A DNA stretch of 64,000 nucleotides, taken from assembly GCF_007713735.2 (NCBI RefSeq), contig NZ_VMNW02000021.1:1-64000 (forward strand). Reading direction: 5' to 3'. How positions within the stretch are numbered: the stretch's first letter is position 1; every line of letters begins with the position of its first letter. The notes under the pieces were generated by a model. It did not search any database and had not been told where the DNA came from. It saw only the letters and a list, made by a program, of their open reading frames with translations. Of the stretch, positions 35,046 to 44,727 are shown piece after piece. The translations under genes were made by a program, and so were the position numbers. Origin of the DNA: Amycolatopsis acidicola (lineage in GTDB: Bacteria > Actinomycetota > Actinomycetes > Mycobacteriales > Pseudonocardiaceae).

Positions 35046-35809
35046 CGCGGGGCCATCCTGATCGCGCCGTCGAGGCGGATGGTTTCCCCGTTGAGCATGC
35101 CGTTGTCGATGATCTGCAGCGCCAGTTTCGCGTATTCGTCCGGCTGCCCGAGCCGGCTCGGGTGTGGCACGGTCTTGGCCAGCGACGCGCGAACGTCGTC
35201 CGACAGGCGGTTCAGCAGCGGGGTGTCGAACGTGCCGGGCGCGATGGTGCAGACGCGGATGCCCTTGCCGGCGAGGTCACGCGCGGCGACGACGGTCATC
35301 CCGACGATGCCGGCTTTCGCCGAGGCATAAGGAATCTGGCCGATCTGACCCTCGAACGCGGCCACCGACGCGGTCAGCACGCACACGCCGCGGTCGCCGT
35401 CGAGCGGCTCGTTGCGCGCCATCCTGGCCGCGGCCAGCCGGAGCACGTTGAAGGTGCCGATGAGGTTGATGCCGACCACTTCGCTGTAGGTTTCGAGAGA
35501 GCCGGGGGAGCCGTCCCTGTTCACCAGCCGTACGGCCCCGCCACGGCCCGCGCAGTGCACGACGGCGCGCAGTGGTCCGGCCTCCTCCGCCGCGTCGAAG
35601 ACGGCGCCCATCTGGGCCGGTTCCCGGACGTCGGCGGCGACGAACCGTGTCCGGTCGCCGAGTTCCTTGGCGACGGTCTCGCCGTCCGACGAAGGCAAGT
35701 CGGCGATGACCACCCGCGCGGCGCCGCCCTCGAGCAGGCGTCGCACGGTAGCCAGGCCGAGGCCGGACGCTCCACCGGTCACCACTGCGGTGATCCCGTT
35801 GATCTCCAC
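35042..35809 (-). CDS. SDR, 3-hydroxyacyl-CoA dehydrogenase type (17beta-HSD10-like)
   Basis: 255 residues. The NAD loop is TGGASGLG, the active site is Y-A-S-A-K in [10 protein letters not shown] with an upstream serine in LTASVAAF, and the end, [15 protein letters not shown], matches type 2 3-hydroxyacyl-CoA dehydrogenases. It oxidises the 3-hydroxyacyl-CoA made by the crotonase downstream. GTG 35809 is chosen since AAGGGAA is eight bases upstream. It is second in the operon after the thiolase, with a 29-base gap. Confidence 0.88.
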   Translation of the reverse strand: MEINGITAVVTGGASGLGLATVRRLLEGGAARVVIADLPSSDGETVAKELGDRTRFVAADVREPAQMGAVFDAAEEAGPLRAVVHCAGRGGAVRLVNRDGSPGSLETYSEVVGINLIGTFNVLRLAAARMARNEPLDGDRGVCVLTASVAAFEGQIGQIPYASAKAGIVGMTVVAARDLAGKGIRVCTIAPGTFDTPLLNRLSDDVRASLAKTVPHPSRLGQPDEYAKLALQIIDNGMLNGETIRLDGAIRMAPR

Positions 35810-35838
35810 GGATCGTGTTTCCCTTCGTTCAGGTTCGG

Positions 35839-37029
<1,191 letters not shown>

Positions 37030-37044
37030 GGATCCTCCTTATTT

Positions 37045-37061
37045 TGAGTCTGGTCGTCTCA
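37045..37061. promoter_or_regulatory. Palindrome 1 site, thiolase operon
   Basis: TGAGTCTGGTCGTCTCA lies within the perfect TTTGAG-N9-CTCAAA arrangement, 15 bases before the thiolase ATG. It is one of the best copies in the window and could also act on the divergent CoA-transferase operon. Confidence 0.75.
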
Positions 37062-37140
37062 AAGATACAATGCTGTCCTCGGTCGGTCAAAGTTCGTTCA
37101 CGGCCTCAGAATTCGTGCCTGCTGGTCAGGATGGGTTCCG

Positions 37141-37156
37141 GTGACCGACCGTTCTC
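37141..37156. promoter_or_regulatory. Palindrome 2 site before CoA-transferase operon
   Basis: GTGACCGACCGTTCTC is a three-mismatch copy 30 bases before the ATG at 37187; a weaker half-match ending CGTTCAC is at 37086-37101. The divergent region thus holds both palindrome types. Confidence 0.5.
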
Positions 37157-37186
37157 AAAGTTTTCGACGACACAGGAGGCGACAGG

Positions 37187-38344
37187 ATGACAGGCGACGG
37201 CACCGCGGGCCCGCTCTCGGGCCTGCGGGTGGTGGAGCTCGCCGGAATCGGCCCCGGGCCGTTCGCGGCGATGCTGCTGGCCGACCTCGGCGCGGACGTG
37301 GTCCGGGTCGAGCGGCCCGATGGTGGCAGCGCGGTTCCCGCCGAACTGGATGCGCTGCGCCGTGGACGGCGTTCGGTGATCCTGGATCTGCGCAGGGAAG
37401 AGGGAAAGCGCGCCGTGCTCGACCTCGTGGCGAGCGCGGACGTCCTCATCGAGGGCTACCGGCCGGGCGTCGCCGAACGGCTCGGTCTGGGGCCCGAGGA
37501 CTGCCGGCAACGCAACTCGCGTCTGGTCTACGGCCGGATGACCGGCTGGGGGCAGGACGGGCCGCTGGCGCACAGCGCGGGACACGACATCTCCTATCTC
37601 GCGATCACCGGTGCGCTGCACGCGATCGGCAACCGCGGCGAGGCTCCCACGATCCCGCTGAACCTCGTCGGCGATTTCGGCGGTGGCTCGCTGTATCTGG
37701 TCATCGGTGTCCTCGCCGCGGTGTTCGAAGCCGCCCGGTCGGGGCGCGGGCAGGTGGTCGACGCGGCGATCGTCGACGGTGCCGCGTCGCTCACGACGCT
37801 CATGCACAGCCTCATCGCCGCCGGGCAGTGGCGGGACGAGCGGGGCGTGAACATGCTCGACGGCGGGATGCCCTGGTACGACGTCTACGAGACCGCCGAC
37901 GGCGGGCACATGGCCGTCGGCCCGCTGGAACCCAAGTTCTACGCCGAGCTCGTCCGCCTGCTCGGCCTGGACGCCCACGACGCCGACCGGTCCGACCCGC
38001 GCACCTGGCCGTTGCTCCGGGACCGGATCGCCAAGGCGTTCGCGGCCCGCACCCGCGCGGAGTGGACCTCGGTCTTCGAAGGCACGGACGCCTGCGTCGC
38101 GCCGGTGCTCGGCTTCACCGAGGCGCCGAACCATCCGCACAACGTGGCGCGGGGAACGTTCATCGAAGTGGACGGCGTGACCCAGCCCGCGCCGGCGCCG
38201 CGGTTCAGCCGCACCCCCGCCACGGTGCGCCGGGGCCCGGTCGCACCGGGCACGGACACCAGGGACGCGCTGACCGACTGGGGTGTCCGTGATGTCGAGT
38301 CCCTGCTGGAAAGCGGGGCGGCACAGGAAGCGGGGGAGTCCTGA
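37187..38344 (+). CDS. CaiB/BaiF CoA-transferase family, alpha-methylacyl-CoA racemase-like
   Basis: 385 residues. GHDISYLAITGAL and VGDFGGGSLYL match the His and Asp catalytic pair of alpha-methylacyl-CoA racemases; GGMPWYDVYETADG is also typical. The enzyme would invert a 2-methyl branch of an acyl-CoA so that beta-oxidation can proceed, as needed for sterol or isoprenoid side chains; a CoA-transferase activity cannot be excluded. GAGG is before ATG 37187. The stop overlaps the next gene in TGATG. Confidence 0.88.
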   Translation: MTGDGTAGPLSGLRVVELAGIGPGPFAAMLLADLGADVVRVERPDGGSAVPAELDALRRGRRSVILDLRREEGKRAVLDLVASADVLIEGYRPGVAERLGLGPEDCRQRNSRLVYGRMTGWGQDGPLAHSAGHDISYLAITGALHAIGNRGEAPTIPLNLVGDFGGGSLYLVIGVLAAVFEAARSGRGQVVDAAIVDGAASLTTLMHSLIAAGQWRDERGVNMLDGGMPWYDVYETADGGHMAVGPLEPKFYAELVRLLGLDAHDADRSDPRTWPLLRDRIAKAFAARTRAEWTSVFEGTDACVAPVLGFTEAPNHPHNVARGTFIEVDGVTQPAPAPRFSRTPATVRRGPVAPGTDTRDALTDWGVRDVESLLESGAAQEAGES

Positions 38345-39105
38345 TGGGCGAGGACCAGCTGCGGGTGGATCGCGAGGGACCCGTCGCGATCGTGACGCTC
38401 AACCGGCCGGAACGGCTGAACGCGCTCAGCCACGGCCTGCTCTCGGACCTCCGTGCGCTGCTGGGCGAACTCGAAGGTGACAGCGCGGCGCGCGCGATCG
38501 TGCTGACAGGGGCCGGACGGGCGTTCTCCGCCGGTGCGGATCTGCGCGGCGGACCCAGCGACACCGGCGAAGTCGTGCGGACCTACTACAACCCGTTGAT
38601 CCTCGACCTGGTCGCGATGAGCACGCCGGTCATCGCCGCCGTCAACGGCGTCGCCGCGGGAGCCGCGGTCTCCCTCGCGCTCGCCTGTGATCTCCGGATC
38701 GCCGCTGACACGGCCGAATTCCAGCTGTCCTTCGTCAAGGTCGGACTCGTCCCCGACGCGGGTGCGACGTGGCTGCTGCCGCGGGTCGTCGGTGCCGGGC
38801 GGGCCGCGGACATGGCGTTGCGCGGCAGGCCCGTGCGCGCCGACGAGGCGCTGCGATGGGGCCTTGTCACCGAGGTGGCCGACGGGGACAAGGTGCTTGC
38901 GCGAGCCGTGGAAATCGCGGCGGAAATCGCGGCACTGTCCACTTCGGTCGGTACGACTCGCGGGCTGCTCAACGGATCCTTCTCCCGGGAGCTGGCAGAG
39001 CAGCTCGGTGAAGAAGCGATCGCCCAGGGGAATGCCCAGCACGGCCCGGATTACCAGGAAGCGCGGCGGGCGTTCGCCGAGAAGCGCGCACCGCGTTTCG
39101 GGTGA
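38344..39105 (+). CDS. Enoyl-CoA hydratase/isomerase, PaaG-like
   Basis: 253 residues. The crotonase fold is clear (AFSAGADLRGG, VNGVAAGAAVSLALACDLR). The hydratase glutamates are missing and instead FVKVGLVPDAGATWLLPR carries the Asp found in PaaG-type isomerases. It may shift a double bond or isomerise a ring epoxide rather than hydrate. Translationally coupled to the racemase-like gene, it ends at the hairpin at 39108. Confidence 0.87.
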   Translation: MGEDQLRVDREGPVAIVTLNRPERLNALSHGLLSDLRALLGELEGDSAARAIVLTGAGRAFSAGADLRGGPSDTGEVVRTYYNPLILDLVAMSTPVIAAVNGVAAGAAVSLALACDLRIAADTAEFQLSFVKVGLVPDAGATWLLPRVVGAGRAADMALRGRPVRADEALRWGLVTEVADGDKVLARAVEIAAEIAALSTSVGTTRGLLNGSFSRELAEQLGEEAIAQGNAQHGPDYQEARRAFAEKRAPRFG

Positions 39106-39107
39106 AC

Positions 39108-39142
39108 CCGGTGTGGTGCGGGCCCGGCCCGCACCACACCGG
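39108..39142. terminator. Hairpin terminator between convergent operons
   Basis: A perfect 16-bp inverted repeat CCGGTGTGGTGCGGGC / GCCCGCACCACACCGG with a 3-base loop fills the gap between the PaaG-like and nitroreductase genes. Confidence 0.75.
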
Positions 39143-39145
39143 TCC

Positions 39146-39847
39146 TCAGCCGACCCAGGTCACGGTCTCCTCGACGCCGACCCGCGTCGTGCGGAATCCG
39201 TTGGCGGGGTGGTCCCGGTCGGGCCACCCGAAGGACACGCCACAGACGACGAGCCGGTTCTCGGGCAGGCCGAAGAACTCGCGGATGAACGGCGCGTAGG
39301 CGCCGAGCGCGGCCTGCGGGATCGCGCCCAGTCCGAGACTTTGCGCCGCCAGCAGGAAGGTCTCCAGGTACACCCCGCAGTCGACCGCGCCGTAGACACC
39401 GAGTTCGGCCTCGGTGGTGATGATCGCGGCATGCGGAGCGCCGAAGAGTTCGAAGTTCTTGGCTGCCTGCAGCGCGGAAGCCTCGCGGTCGCCTTTCGCG
39501 ATCCCGACGCTGTCGTAGAGCTGAAAACCGCATTCGCGCCGCCGCCGCAGGTATTCACCGCTGTAGGACTCGGGAAACGGGAAGTCGGGCGTGAGCTCCG
39601 CGGTGGCCGCGTGCGCGGAAAGCGCGGCACGGAACCGTTCGGTGCCCTCGCCTTCCGTGATGAGCACGTGCCAGGGCTGCGTGTTGCACCAGGACGGCGC
39701 CTGCCGCGCGATGTCGAGCACCCGGGTGATCCGTTCCCGCGGCACCGGGCTCGGCCGGAAACCGCGACAACTCCACCGGCCGTCCAGCAGCCGGGCGAGG
39801 CTTTCGGTGTCGCCGGTGGCGGGGGCCCGGGTGTCCGTGGTGCTCAT
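39146..39847 (-). CDS. Nitroreductase family flavoprotein
   Basis: 233 residues. RWSCRGFRPSPVPRE, QAPSWCNTQPWHVLI and LGAIPQAALGAYAPFIREFFGLPENRLVVCGVSFGW are the FMN-binding and dimer segments of the nitroreductase/BluB-like superfamily. It would reduce quinones, nitro groups or an activated double bond with NAD(P)H. Its ATG overlaps the stop of the acyl-CoA ligase upstream (ATGA), so they form a two-gene operon. The true substrate is unknown. Confidence 0.88.
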   Translation of the reverse strand: MSTTDTRAPATGDTESLARLLDGRWSCRGFRPSPVPRERITRVLDIARQAPSWCNTQPWHVLITEGEGTERFRAALSAHAATAELTPDFPFPESYSGEYLRRRRECGFQLYDSVGIAKGDREASALQAAKNFELFGAPHAAIITTEAELGVYGAVDCGVYLETFLLAAQSLGLGAIPQAALGAYAPFIREFFGLPENRLVVCGVSFGWPDRDHPANGFRTTRVGVEETVTWVG

Positions 39848-41367
39848 ACGGTCTGTCCTTTCGAGAACGTCTTCCTGATCAGGTGTTTCTGGATTTTTCC
39901 GCTCGGAGTGCGGGGGATTTCCGCGAGCCGGAGTTCGCGGGGGAGTTTGTAGTCGGCGATACGCGCGCGGCAGTGCTCACGGATCGACTCCAGGGTCGGC
40001 GCGCGTCCGGAAACGGGAGTCACCACCGCGACGATGGTTTCGTTCCAGTCGGGATGCCGGACACCGACCACGGCACAGTCCGCGACGTCGGGGTGGCTCG
40101 CCAGCGCTTGCTCGACTTCGGCGGAGTACACGTTGCGGCCGCCGGTGATGATCACATCCTTGAGCCGGTCGACGAGCCGCATGGCCCCGTCTTCGTGGAG
40201 GTGCATCAGGTCGCCGGTGTGCAGCCAGCCGCCGCGAAAGGCTTCGGCGGTGGCTTCCGGCTGGTGCCAGTAGCCCTTCATCACCGGTTCGCCGCGCAAC
40301 ACCAGTTCGCCGACTTCGCCGGGCGCGACATCGGCGCCGTTCTCGTCGACGAGGCGTGCCTCGACGAAGGGTTGCGCGAGGTGACCCGACGAGTCGGGAC
40401 GGGACTGGATCTGTTCGTAGGTGGAATAAAGCCCGGTGGGGCCCGCCTCCGTTTGCCCGCATTGCTGGAAGAAGGTGACGCCGGGGAAACGGGCCAGCAG
40501 TTGCCGCACCGTTTCCGCCGGCATCGGGGCCGCGCCGAAGATCCCGGTCCGCCATGACGAGAGGTCGTACCGGTCGATTCCGGGGTGGCGCAGCAGGAAT
40601 TGGTACATGGTCGGCACGCCGAGCATCGCGGAGATCCGTTCGCGCTCGATCGTGGTGGCGGCGACGCCGGGATCGAACGCCGGGATGAGCACGTGCGTGC
40701 CGCCCAGCAACGTGATCGCGTTGAGGAACACGACGCCACCCGCGTGGTACAGCGGCGGCAGGTGCAGATAACGCTCGCCGTCCCGCAGCCCCAGCGAGAC
40801 CACTTGCGCCAGCGCCGCCCAGATGGCCCGGTGGTGATCGAGCAGGACACCCTTGGGGCGGCCTGTGGTGCCGGAGGTGTAAAGGATCAGGGCATCGTCG
40901 GATTCGGCCGCGAAATCCTGGTATACGGGCTCTTCTTCGGTTCCCGCCACGGTCGGGTCGGGATGCTCGCCGCCGGCGCCGAGGCTGAACCGGGCGAGTT
41001 TCGCTCGCGCCGCCGTCACCGCTTCGTCGACCACCGCGTCCAGTTCCGGCGCCGACGCGATGGCCACCGGTCCGGCATCGGCGAGGATGTGCGCGATCTC
41101 CGGTGCCGCGAGCCGGGCGTTGACCGGGACGACGATCGCGCCGAGCCTGGCGGCGGCGAAGAAGGCCACCACGGTCTCGGCCCGGTTGCCCGCGACGATC
41201 GCGAACCGGTCGCCCTTTCCCAGTCCTGCCTTGCGCAGGCGCGCCGCGGTTCGGGCGGCATCGTCATCGAGTTCCCGCCACGTCCACCGTCGCTCCGGGG
41301 TGATCAGGGCCGGGCGATCCGGGACACGGGCGGCGTTGTGGAGGACACCTGCGCCGATCGTCGGCAT
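39844..41367 (-). CDS. Acyl-CoA synthetase (AMP-forming)
   Basis: 507 residues. The ATP signature YTSGTTGRPKG is at 163-173, QCGQTEAGPTG in the middle, GGWLHTGDL and DRLKDVIITGGRNVYSAEVE at the hinge, and the adenylation Lys in TPSGKIQKHLI near the end. The GGRNVYSAEVE form fits medium/short-chain or aromatic-acid CoA ligases rather than the long-chain type at 3712. ATG 41367 follows GCGAGG and gives the normal N-terminus. It is divergent from a TetR gene, with the palindrome 1 site at 41407 between them. Confidence 0.9.
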   Translation of the reverse strand: MPTIGAGVLHNAARVPDRPALITPERRWTWRELDDDAARTAARLRKAGLGKGDRFAIVAGNRAETVVAFFAAARLGAIVVPVNARLAAPEIAHILADAGPVAIASAPELDAVVDEAVTAARAKLARFSLGAGGEHPDPTVAGTEEEPVYQDFAAESDDALILYTSGTTGRPKGVLLDHHRAIWAALAQVVSLGLRDGERYLHLPPLYHAGGVVFLNAITLLGGTHVLIPAFDPGVAATTIERERISAMLGVPTMYQFLLRHPGIDRYDLSSWRTGIFGAAPMPAETVRQLLARFPGVTFFQQCGQTEAGPTGLYSTYEQIQSRPDSSGHLAQPFVEARLVDENGADVAPGEVGELVLRGEPVMKGYWHQPEATAEAFRGGWLHTGDLMHLHEDGAMRLVDRLKDVIITGGRNVYSAEVEQALASHPDVADCAVVGVRHPDWNETIVAVVTPVSGRAPTLESIREHCRARIADYKLPRELRLAEIPRTPSGKIQKHLIRKTFSKGQTV

Positions 41368-41406
41368 GGCGGACCTCGCTTTCGGCGGTTGCGGACGCCA
41401 TAATTC

Positions 41407-41423
41407 TGAGTCAGTGCGTCGCA
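41407..41423. promoter_or_regulatory. Palindrome 1 site between acyl-CoA ligase and TetR gene
   Basis: TGAGTCAGTGCGTCGCA, flanked by AATTC and AAAAG, has one mismatch in its right arm. It lies 39 bases before the ligase start and 116 bases before the TetR start, as expected for an autoregulated divergent pair. Confidence 0.65.
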
Positions 41424-41538
41424 AAAGTAAACCGTCGCGCAGATGCGGTGTCCGCGCGCGGGGCGTGATGACGACGACAAGGGGAACCGGTAATCTCAGA
41501 GTTCGCTGTGCCTGACCGACGTGAGGAGATGCCGGGGT

Positions 41539-42231
41539 ATGCCTCCGCGCAAGGAGACCACCCGCTCGGGTGAAGGGCGCGCCGCGGCCGCCGCCGCGCA
41601 GAGCCGTCCCCGCGGGCGGCCGAGGAAAGAGATCGACCTCGACGAGGTGGCGGACGCCGCCGCGACCCTGTTCCTCGAAGGCGGGTACGACGCCGTCTCC
41701 ATCGAAGCCGCGGCGGAGAAGCTCGCGGTTTCGCGGGCGACCTTGTACCGGACGGTGCCGACCAAGGAGGACCTGCTCGGCATCCTGTTCGAACGCAGTA
41801 CGAGCGAGCTCTACGAGACCGCGCGGGCGCTCGTGGCCAGGACGTCCGATCCCGCGGAGGCGTTGTGCGGGCTGATCCGGGTGCACGTCAGCGCGGCGAT
41901 CAAGATGCGGCGCTACCTCGCGGTCTTCTTCGGCGGCGCGGGACTCCCGCCGGAGGTCTACGCGCGCTGGCAGCGGTGGAGCCGGAACTACGAACGGTTG
42001 TGGCTCAAGGTGGTCCGGCAGGCGATGAAGGCGGGCGTGCTCGAACCCGGGGAGCCCAAGGTGACCACGCGGTTGCTGCTGGGCATGGTGATCTGGGTTT
42101 CGCGGTGGTACCGGCCCGCCGACCGGATCTCGGAGGACGAAATCGCGGAGGCGGCGATCCGGCTCGTCGGCAGCCGGCTGCACGATGGCGGACTCTCGAT
42201 GTCAGCCGGCCCGGGCGGGCAAGCGTCCTAG
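41539..42231 (+). CDS. TetR family regulator, candidate owner of palindrome 1
   Basis: 230 residues with an Arg-rich tail (SRPRGRPRKE), then the TetR DNA-binding domain at about 35-85: LDEVADAAATLFLEGG, VSIEAAAEKLAVSRATLYRTV, PTKEDLLGILF. The C-terminal domain holds IRVHVSAAIKMRRYLAVFFGG and a Trp-rich segment. A GTG at 41521 is an alternative start. It is the only regulator gene directly adjoining a palindrome 1 site, so I infer it binds that family and responds to an acyl-CoA or pathway intermediate. Its 3' end overlaps the convergent hydrolase by 30 bases. Confidence 0.85.
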   Translation: MPPRKETTRSGEGRAAAAAAQSRPRGRPRKEIDLDEVADAAATLFLEGGYDAVSIEAAAEKLAVSRATLYRTVPTKEDLLGILFERSTSELYETARALVARTSDPAEALCGLIRVHVSAAIKMRRYLAVFFGGAGLPPEVYARWQRWSRNYERLWLKVVRQAMKAGVLEPGEPKVTTRLLLGMVIWVSRWYRPADRISEDEIAEAAIRLVGSRLHDGGLSMSAGPGGQAS

Positions 42232-43071
42232 GAACTCCCCGACCCGCCCGGTGAAGACGTCGTTGTCGTCACCGGCGACCATGTGGCCCGCGCCGGTGAC
42301 CGCGAAGTGCTCGGCGCCCGGGATCAGCCGGGTGAACTCCTCGATTCCCGCCGCGGTCACGATGTCCGACTCGGTGCCGTGCACGAGCAACGTCGGTACG
42401 TCGATCTTGCGGGCCGCCGCCTTGGCGCGGTCTTCGTCGGCGTCGCGCCGCGGCTCGTCGCCACGGCGCAGCAAGGCGGGATCCCAATGCCAGAACCAGC
42501 GGCCGTTTTCCGCCTGCCGGACGTTGCGGCGCACTCCGTCGGGCGTGGGAGGCCGCTTACGGTGCGGGTTGTAGGCCCTGATCGCTTCGACGACGTCTTC
42601 CAGTGAGGCGAACCCGTCGGGTGCCGAAGACATGAAGTCCATGATCCGGCGGACTCCGGCGGGGTCGACCCTGGGCACGATGTCGACCAGCACCAGCGCC
42701 GAGGCCAGGTCACCCTGCTCGCCCTGCCCGACCAGCGCGGTCATCCCGCCCATGGAAGCGCCGACGAGGACGCAGGGCTCGCCGATCTGGCCGACGATGA
42801 CCGAGAGGTCCCTGATGAGCACGTCCGCGGAGTAGTCCCCGTCCGGCGAACGGTCGCTGTCGCCGTGGCCGCGGGCGTCGGGCGCGATGGTCGTCCAGCC
42901 CTGTCCGGCCAGGCGGTGCCCGGTCGTGTGCCAGGAATGGCGGCGCTGGCCGCCGCCGTGCAGCAGCAGCACGGTCCCCCGCCGTTCGCCCGCAGGTTCC
43001 CACCTGTCGGCGACCAGCCGGACGCCGCCGGAGTCGAAGCTGATCTCGGCCGGAGTGGTGAGGGTGCTCAT
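42202..43071 (-). CDS. Alpha/beta hydrolase
   Basis: 289 residues. The nucleophile elbow is GASMGG, the oxyanion segment LLLHGGGQRRHSW, and the likely acid and base are in VHGTESDIV and GAGHMVAGD. It would hydrolyse an ester, lactone or C-C bond; the specific substrate cannot be told. It is transcribed toward the TetR gene, and palindrome 2 (43088-43103) is 17 bases upstream of its ATG. Confidence 0.85.
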   Translation of the reverse strand: MSTLTTPAEISFDSGGVRLVADRWEPAGERRGTVLLLHGGGQRRHSWHTTGHRLAGQGWTTIAPDARGHGDSDRSPDGDYSADVLIRDLSVIVGQIGEPCVLVGASMGGMTALVGQGEQGDLASALVLVDIVPRVDPAGVRRIMDFMSSAPDGFASLEDVVEAIRAYNPHRKRPPTPDGVRRNVRQAENGRWFWHWDPALLRRGDEPRRDADEDRAKAAARKIDVPTLLVHGTESDIVTAAGIEEFTRLIPGAEHFAVTGAGHMVAGDDNDVFTGRVGEFLGRLPARAG

Positions 43072-43087
43072 CGTTGCACGCTAACAG

Positions 43088-43103
43088 AGGAACGAACGTT
43101 CAC
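43088..43103. promoter_or_regulatory. Palindrome 2 site before alpha/beta hydrolase 1
   Basis: AGGAACGAACGTTCAC contains GAACG and CGTTC arms around a two-base centre and lies immediately upstream of the hydrolase start at 43071. Confidence 0.6.
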
Positions 43104-43175
43104 AACCAGGGCGGGCGGCATCGTGGACCATCGGCGAGCACGGGATTCTGGTCGGCGCGGAGGTGGAATACGTAG

Positions 43176-43748
43176 TCAGCGTTCGCTCACCACGCGGTCC
43201 TCGGCGAGCCCGTCCAGTGCGGCCAGCGCGAGGGCGGTGAGCAGCTCCTGCAGCTGCGGCGCCCGTTTTCCGCCCGGCGGCCTGGTCGCGTCGGAGGTGA
43301 TCAGGGCGTGCAGTGCGCGGGTCGTGGAAACCAGCTCCTCGCGGGAGCGGCCGGGGTGGCGTTTGCCCAGCGCGTCGATCCAGCGGTCGATGTAGCGCCG
43401 CTGGCGCCGCCGGAAGTTCCGCTGGTGCACGGCCGTGAGCGCGTGCTGTTCGCGGGCCCAGATGCTGGCCAGGCGCTGGTGGCTCATGGTGAACTCGACG
43501 TGCGCCCTGACCAGGTGGGCGAGTTCGTCCTCCGGGGCGTCCAGTGGCTCGCCGATCCGCATCAGCAGCGCGTCGGTCGCCTGGTCGAACAGGACGGCCA
43601 GGATCTCGTCCTTGTTGGCGAAATGCCGGTAGATCGCGGAGCCGGTGACGCCGGCCTCCTTGCCGATGGCGTCGACTCCCACGCCGTCGAAGCTGCGCTC
43701 GGCGAACAGCTTCTCGGCCGCCTCCAGGATCTTCTGCTCGCGGTTCAC
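43176..43748 (-). CDS. TetR family regulator, candidate owner of palindrome 2
   Basis: 190 residues. The DNA-binding domain occupies nearly the first 50: NREQKILEAAEKLFAERSF, VGVDAIGKEAGVTGSAIYRHF, ANKDEILAVLF. The ligand domain ends in LLTALALAALDGLAEDRVV. GTG 43748 is chosen because the family region begins there; translation may start on a near-leaderless message. It is divergent from the hydrolase at 43877, with palindrome 2 copies before both genes and a third before the hydrolase at 42202, which makes it the best candidate to bind that motif. Confidence 0.83.
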   Translation of the reverse strand: MNREQKILEAAEKLFAERSFDGVGVDAIGKEAGVTGSAIYRHFANKDEILAVLFDQATDALLMRIGEPLDAPEDELAHLVRAHVEFTMSHQRLASIWAREQHALTAVHQRNFRRRQRRYIDRWIDALGKRHPGRSREELVSTTRALHALITSDATRPPGGKRAPQLQELLTALALAALDGLAEDRVVSER

Positions 43749-43762
43749 CTCGCCTATTCTAG

Positions 43763-43778
43763 GGGACCAGTCGTTCAC
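43763..43778. promoter_or_regulatory. Palindrome 2 site before its TetR gene
   Basis: GGGACCAGTCGTTCAC keeps the right arm GTCGTTCAC and lies 15 bases upstream of the TetR start, suggesting autoregulation. Confidence 0.5.
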
Positions 43779-43839
43779 GTGGTGCTCGTGGCCCCGGCAA
43801 CGATCAGTTGTTTGGCTGTGGTCGATGTTCGTATTTGAC

Positions 43840-43855
43840 GTGACCGATCGTTCAC
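43840..43855. promoter_or_regulatory. Palindrome 2 site over the hydrolase promoter
   Basis: GTGACCGATCGTTCAC has one mismatch to the full palindrome. A TATACT box at 43865-43870 lies just downstream, so the site covers the -35 position of a promoter whose transcript would start near the ATG at 43877. Confidence 0.7.
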
Positions 43856-43876
43856 GTCGGGGCCTATACTCCCGCC

Positions 43877-44680
43877 ATGGTCTACGTTGAGGTTGATCGC
43901 GACATCCGGCTGCACGTCCAGGATCTCGGCAGCGGCACGCCTGTCGTGCTCGTCGCCGGTTTCGGGCTGGATCATCAGGTGTGGGACCGGCAGGTGCGGG
44001 TGCTGGCCGAGCGGTACCGGGTGATCTGCGTGGACCAGCGCGGGCACGGGCTGTCGGACAAGCCGCTCGGCGGATACGGGGTGGACCGGCTCGGGCTCGA
44101 CCTTCGCGCGGCCTTGGCGGCGCTGGAAGTCCGTGGCTGTGCGATGGTGGGCTGGTCGTTCGGCGGCCAGGTGGCATTCCAGGTGGCGGCCGAGGATCCC
44201 GGGCTGGTCGAGCGCCTCGTGCTTGTCGGTTCCAACGGGGTCCGGGCCAGCCGGAGCGCGGAGTTCCCCTTCGGTCTCGTGCCGGAGAAGCTGGCCCCGC
44301 CCTTGGTGGAGGCGGAGAAGCGCGACCGGCTGAGCGCCCGTCGTGCGACGATCGCCGGGGGTTTCGCGGAAAACCCCGGCGAGGACGTCCTGCGGTGGTT
44401 ACTGGACCGTTCGCTGCAGATGCCGTCCTGGGCTGCCGTGAGCTGCTACGAGTCCATGTTGTTCACCGACCTGACCGCCGAGATCCCGCGGGTGACCATG
44501 CCCGTACTGCAGCTCATCGGAAGCGACGACCCGGTCCACTCGGCCAAGGGGGCGCGCTGGCTGAACGACCGCCTCTCCGATTCCCGTCTCGTCGAGCTCC
44601 CGGGGTGTGGCCACTATCCGATGCTCGAAGCGGCCGCCGAATTCGATGCGGCGCTGCTGGCGTTTCTTGACGGCCGCTGA
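43877..44680 (+). CDS. Alpha/beta hydrolase
   Basis: 267 residues. HG-type oxyanion region AGFGLDHQVWDRQV, nucleophile elbow GWSFGGQ, acid in IGSDDPVH and base in GCGHYPMLE complete a classic triad. It resembles esterases and 3-oxoadipate-enol-lactonase-like enzymes (CVDQRGHGLSDKP). The TATACT box 7 bases before the ATG implies a leaderless or nearly leaderless mRNA. It is divergent from its probable regulator at 43176. Confidence 0.88.
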   Translation: MVYVEVDRDIRLHVQDLGSGTPVVLVAGFGLDHQVWDRQVRVLAERYRVICVDQRGHGLSDKPLGGYGVDRLGLDLRAALAALEVRGCAMVGWSFGGQVAFQVAAEDPGLVERLVLVGSNGVRASRSAEFPFGLVPEKLAPPLVEAEKRDRLSARRATIAGGFAENPGEDVLRWLLDRSLQMPSWAAVSCYESMLFTDLTAEIPRVTMPVLQLIGSDDPVHSAKGARWLNDRLSDSRLVELPGCGHYPMLEAAAEFDAALLAFLDGR

Positions 44681-44696
44681 CCCGTGACCTACTTTA

Positions 44697-44713
44697 TGAG
44701 ATATCAAGACTCA
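44697..44713. promoter_or_regulatory. Palindrome 1 site before crotonase operon
   Basis: TGAGATATCAAGACTCA with TTA and AAAAA flanks lies 15 bases before the GTG at 44728; the arms TGAGAT and GACTCA match well. Confidence 0.7.
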
Positions 44714-44727
44714 AAAAGGGGTGTGCA

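Noticed and set aside
41368-42183. Upstream extension of the acyl-CoA ligase frame into the TetR gene
   Set aside because: It is antisense to the regulator, and the ligase family starts at the ATG at 41367.
43749-44177. Longer version of the 43176 TetR protein
   Set aside because: The added residues are out-of-frame antisense of the hydrolase at 43877 and of its promoter; the TetR domain begins at about 43748.
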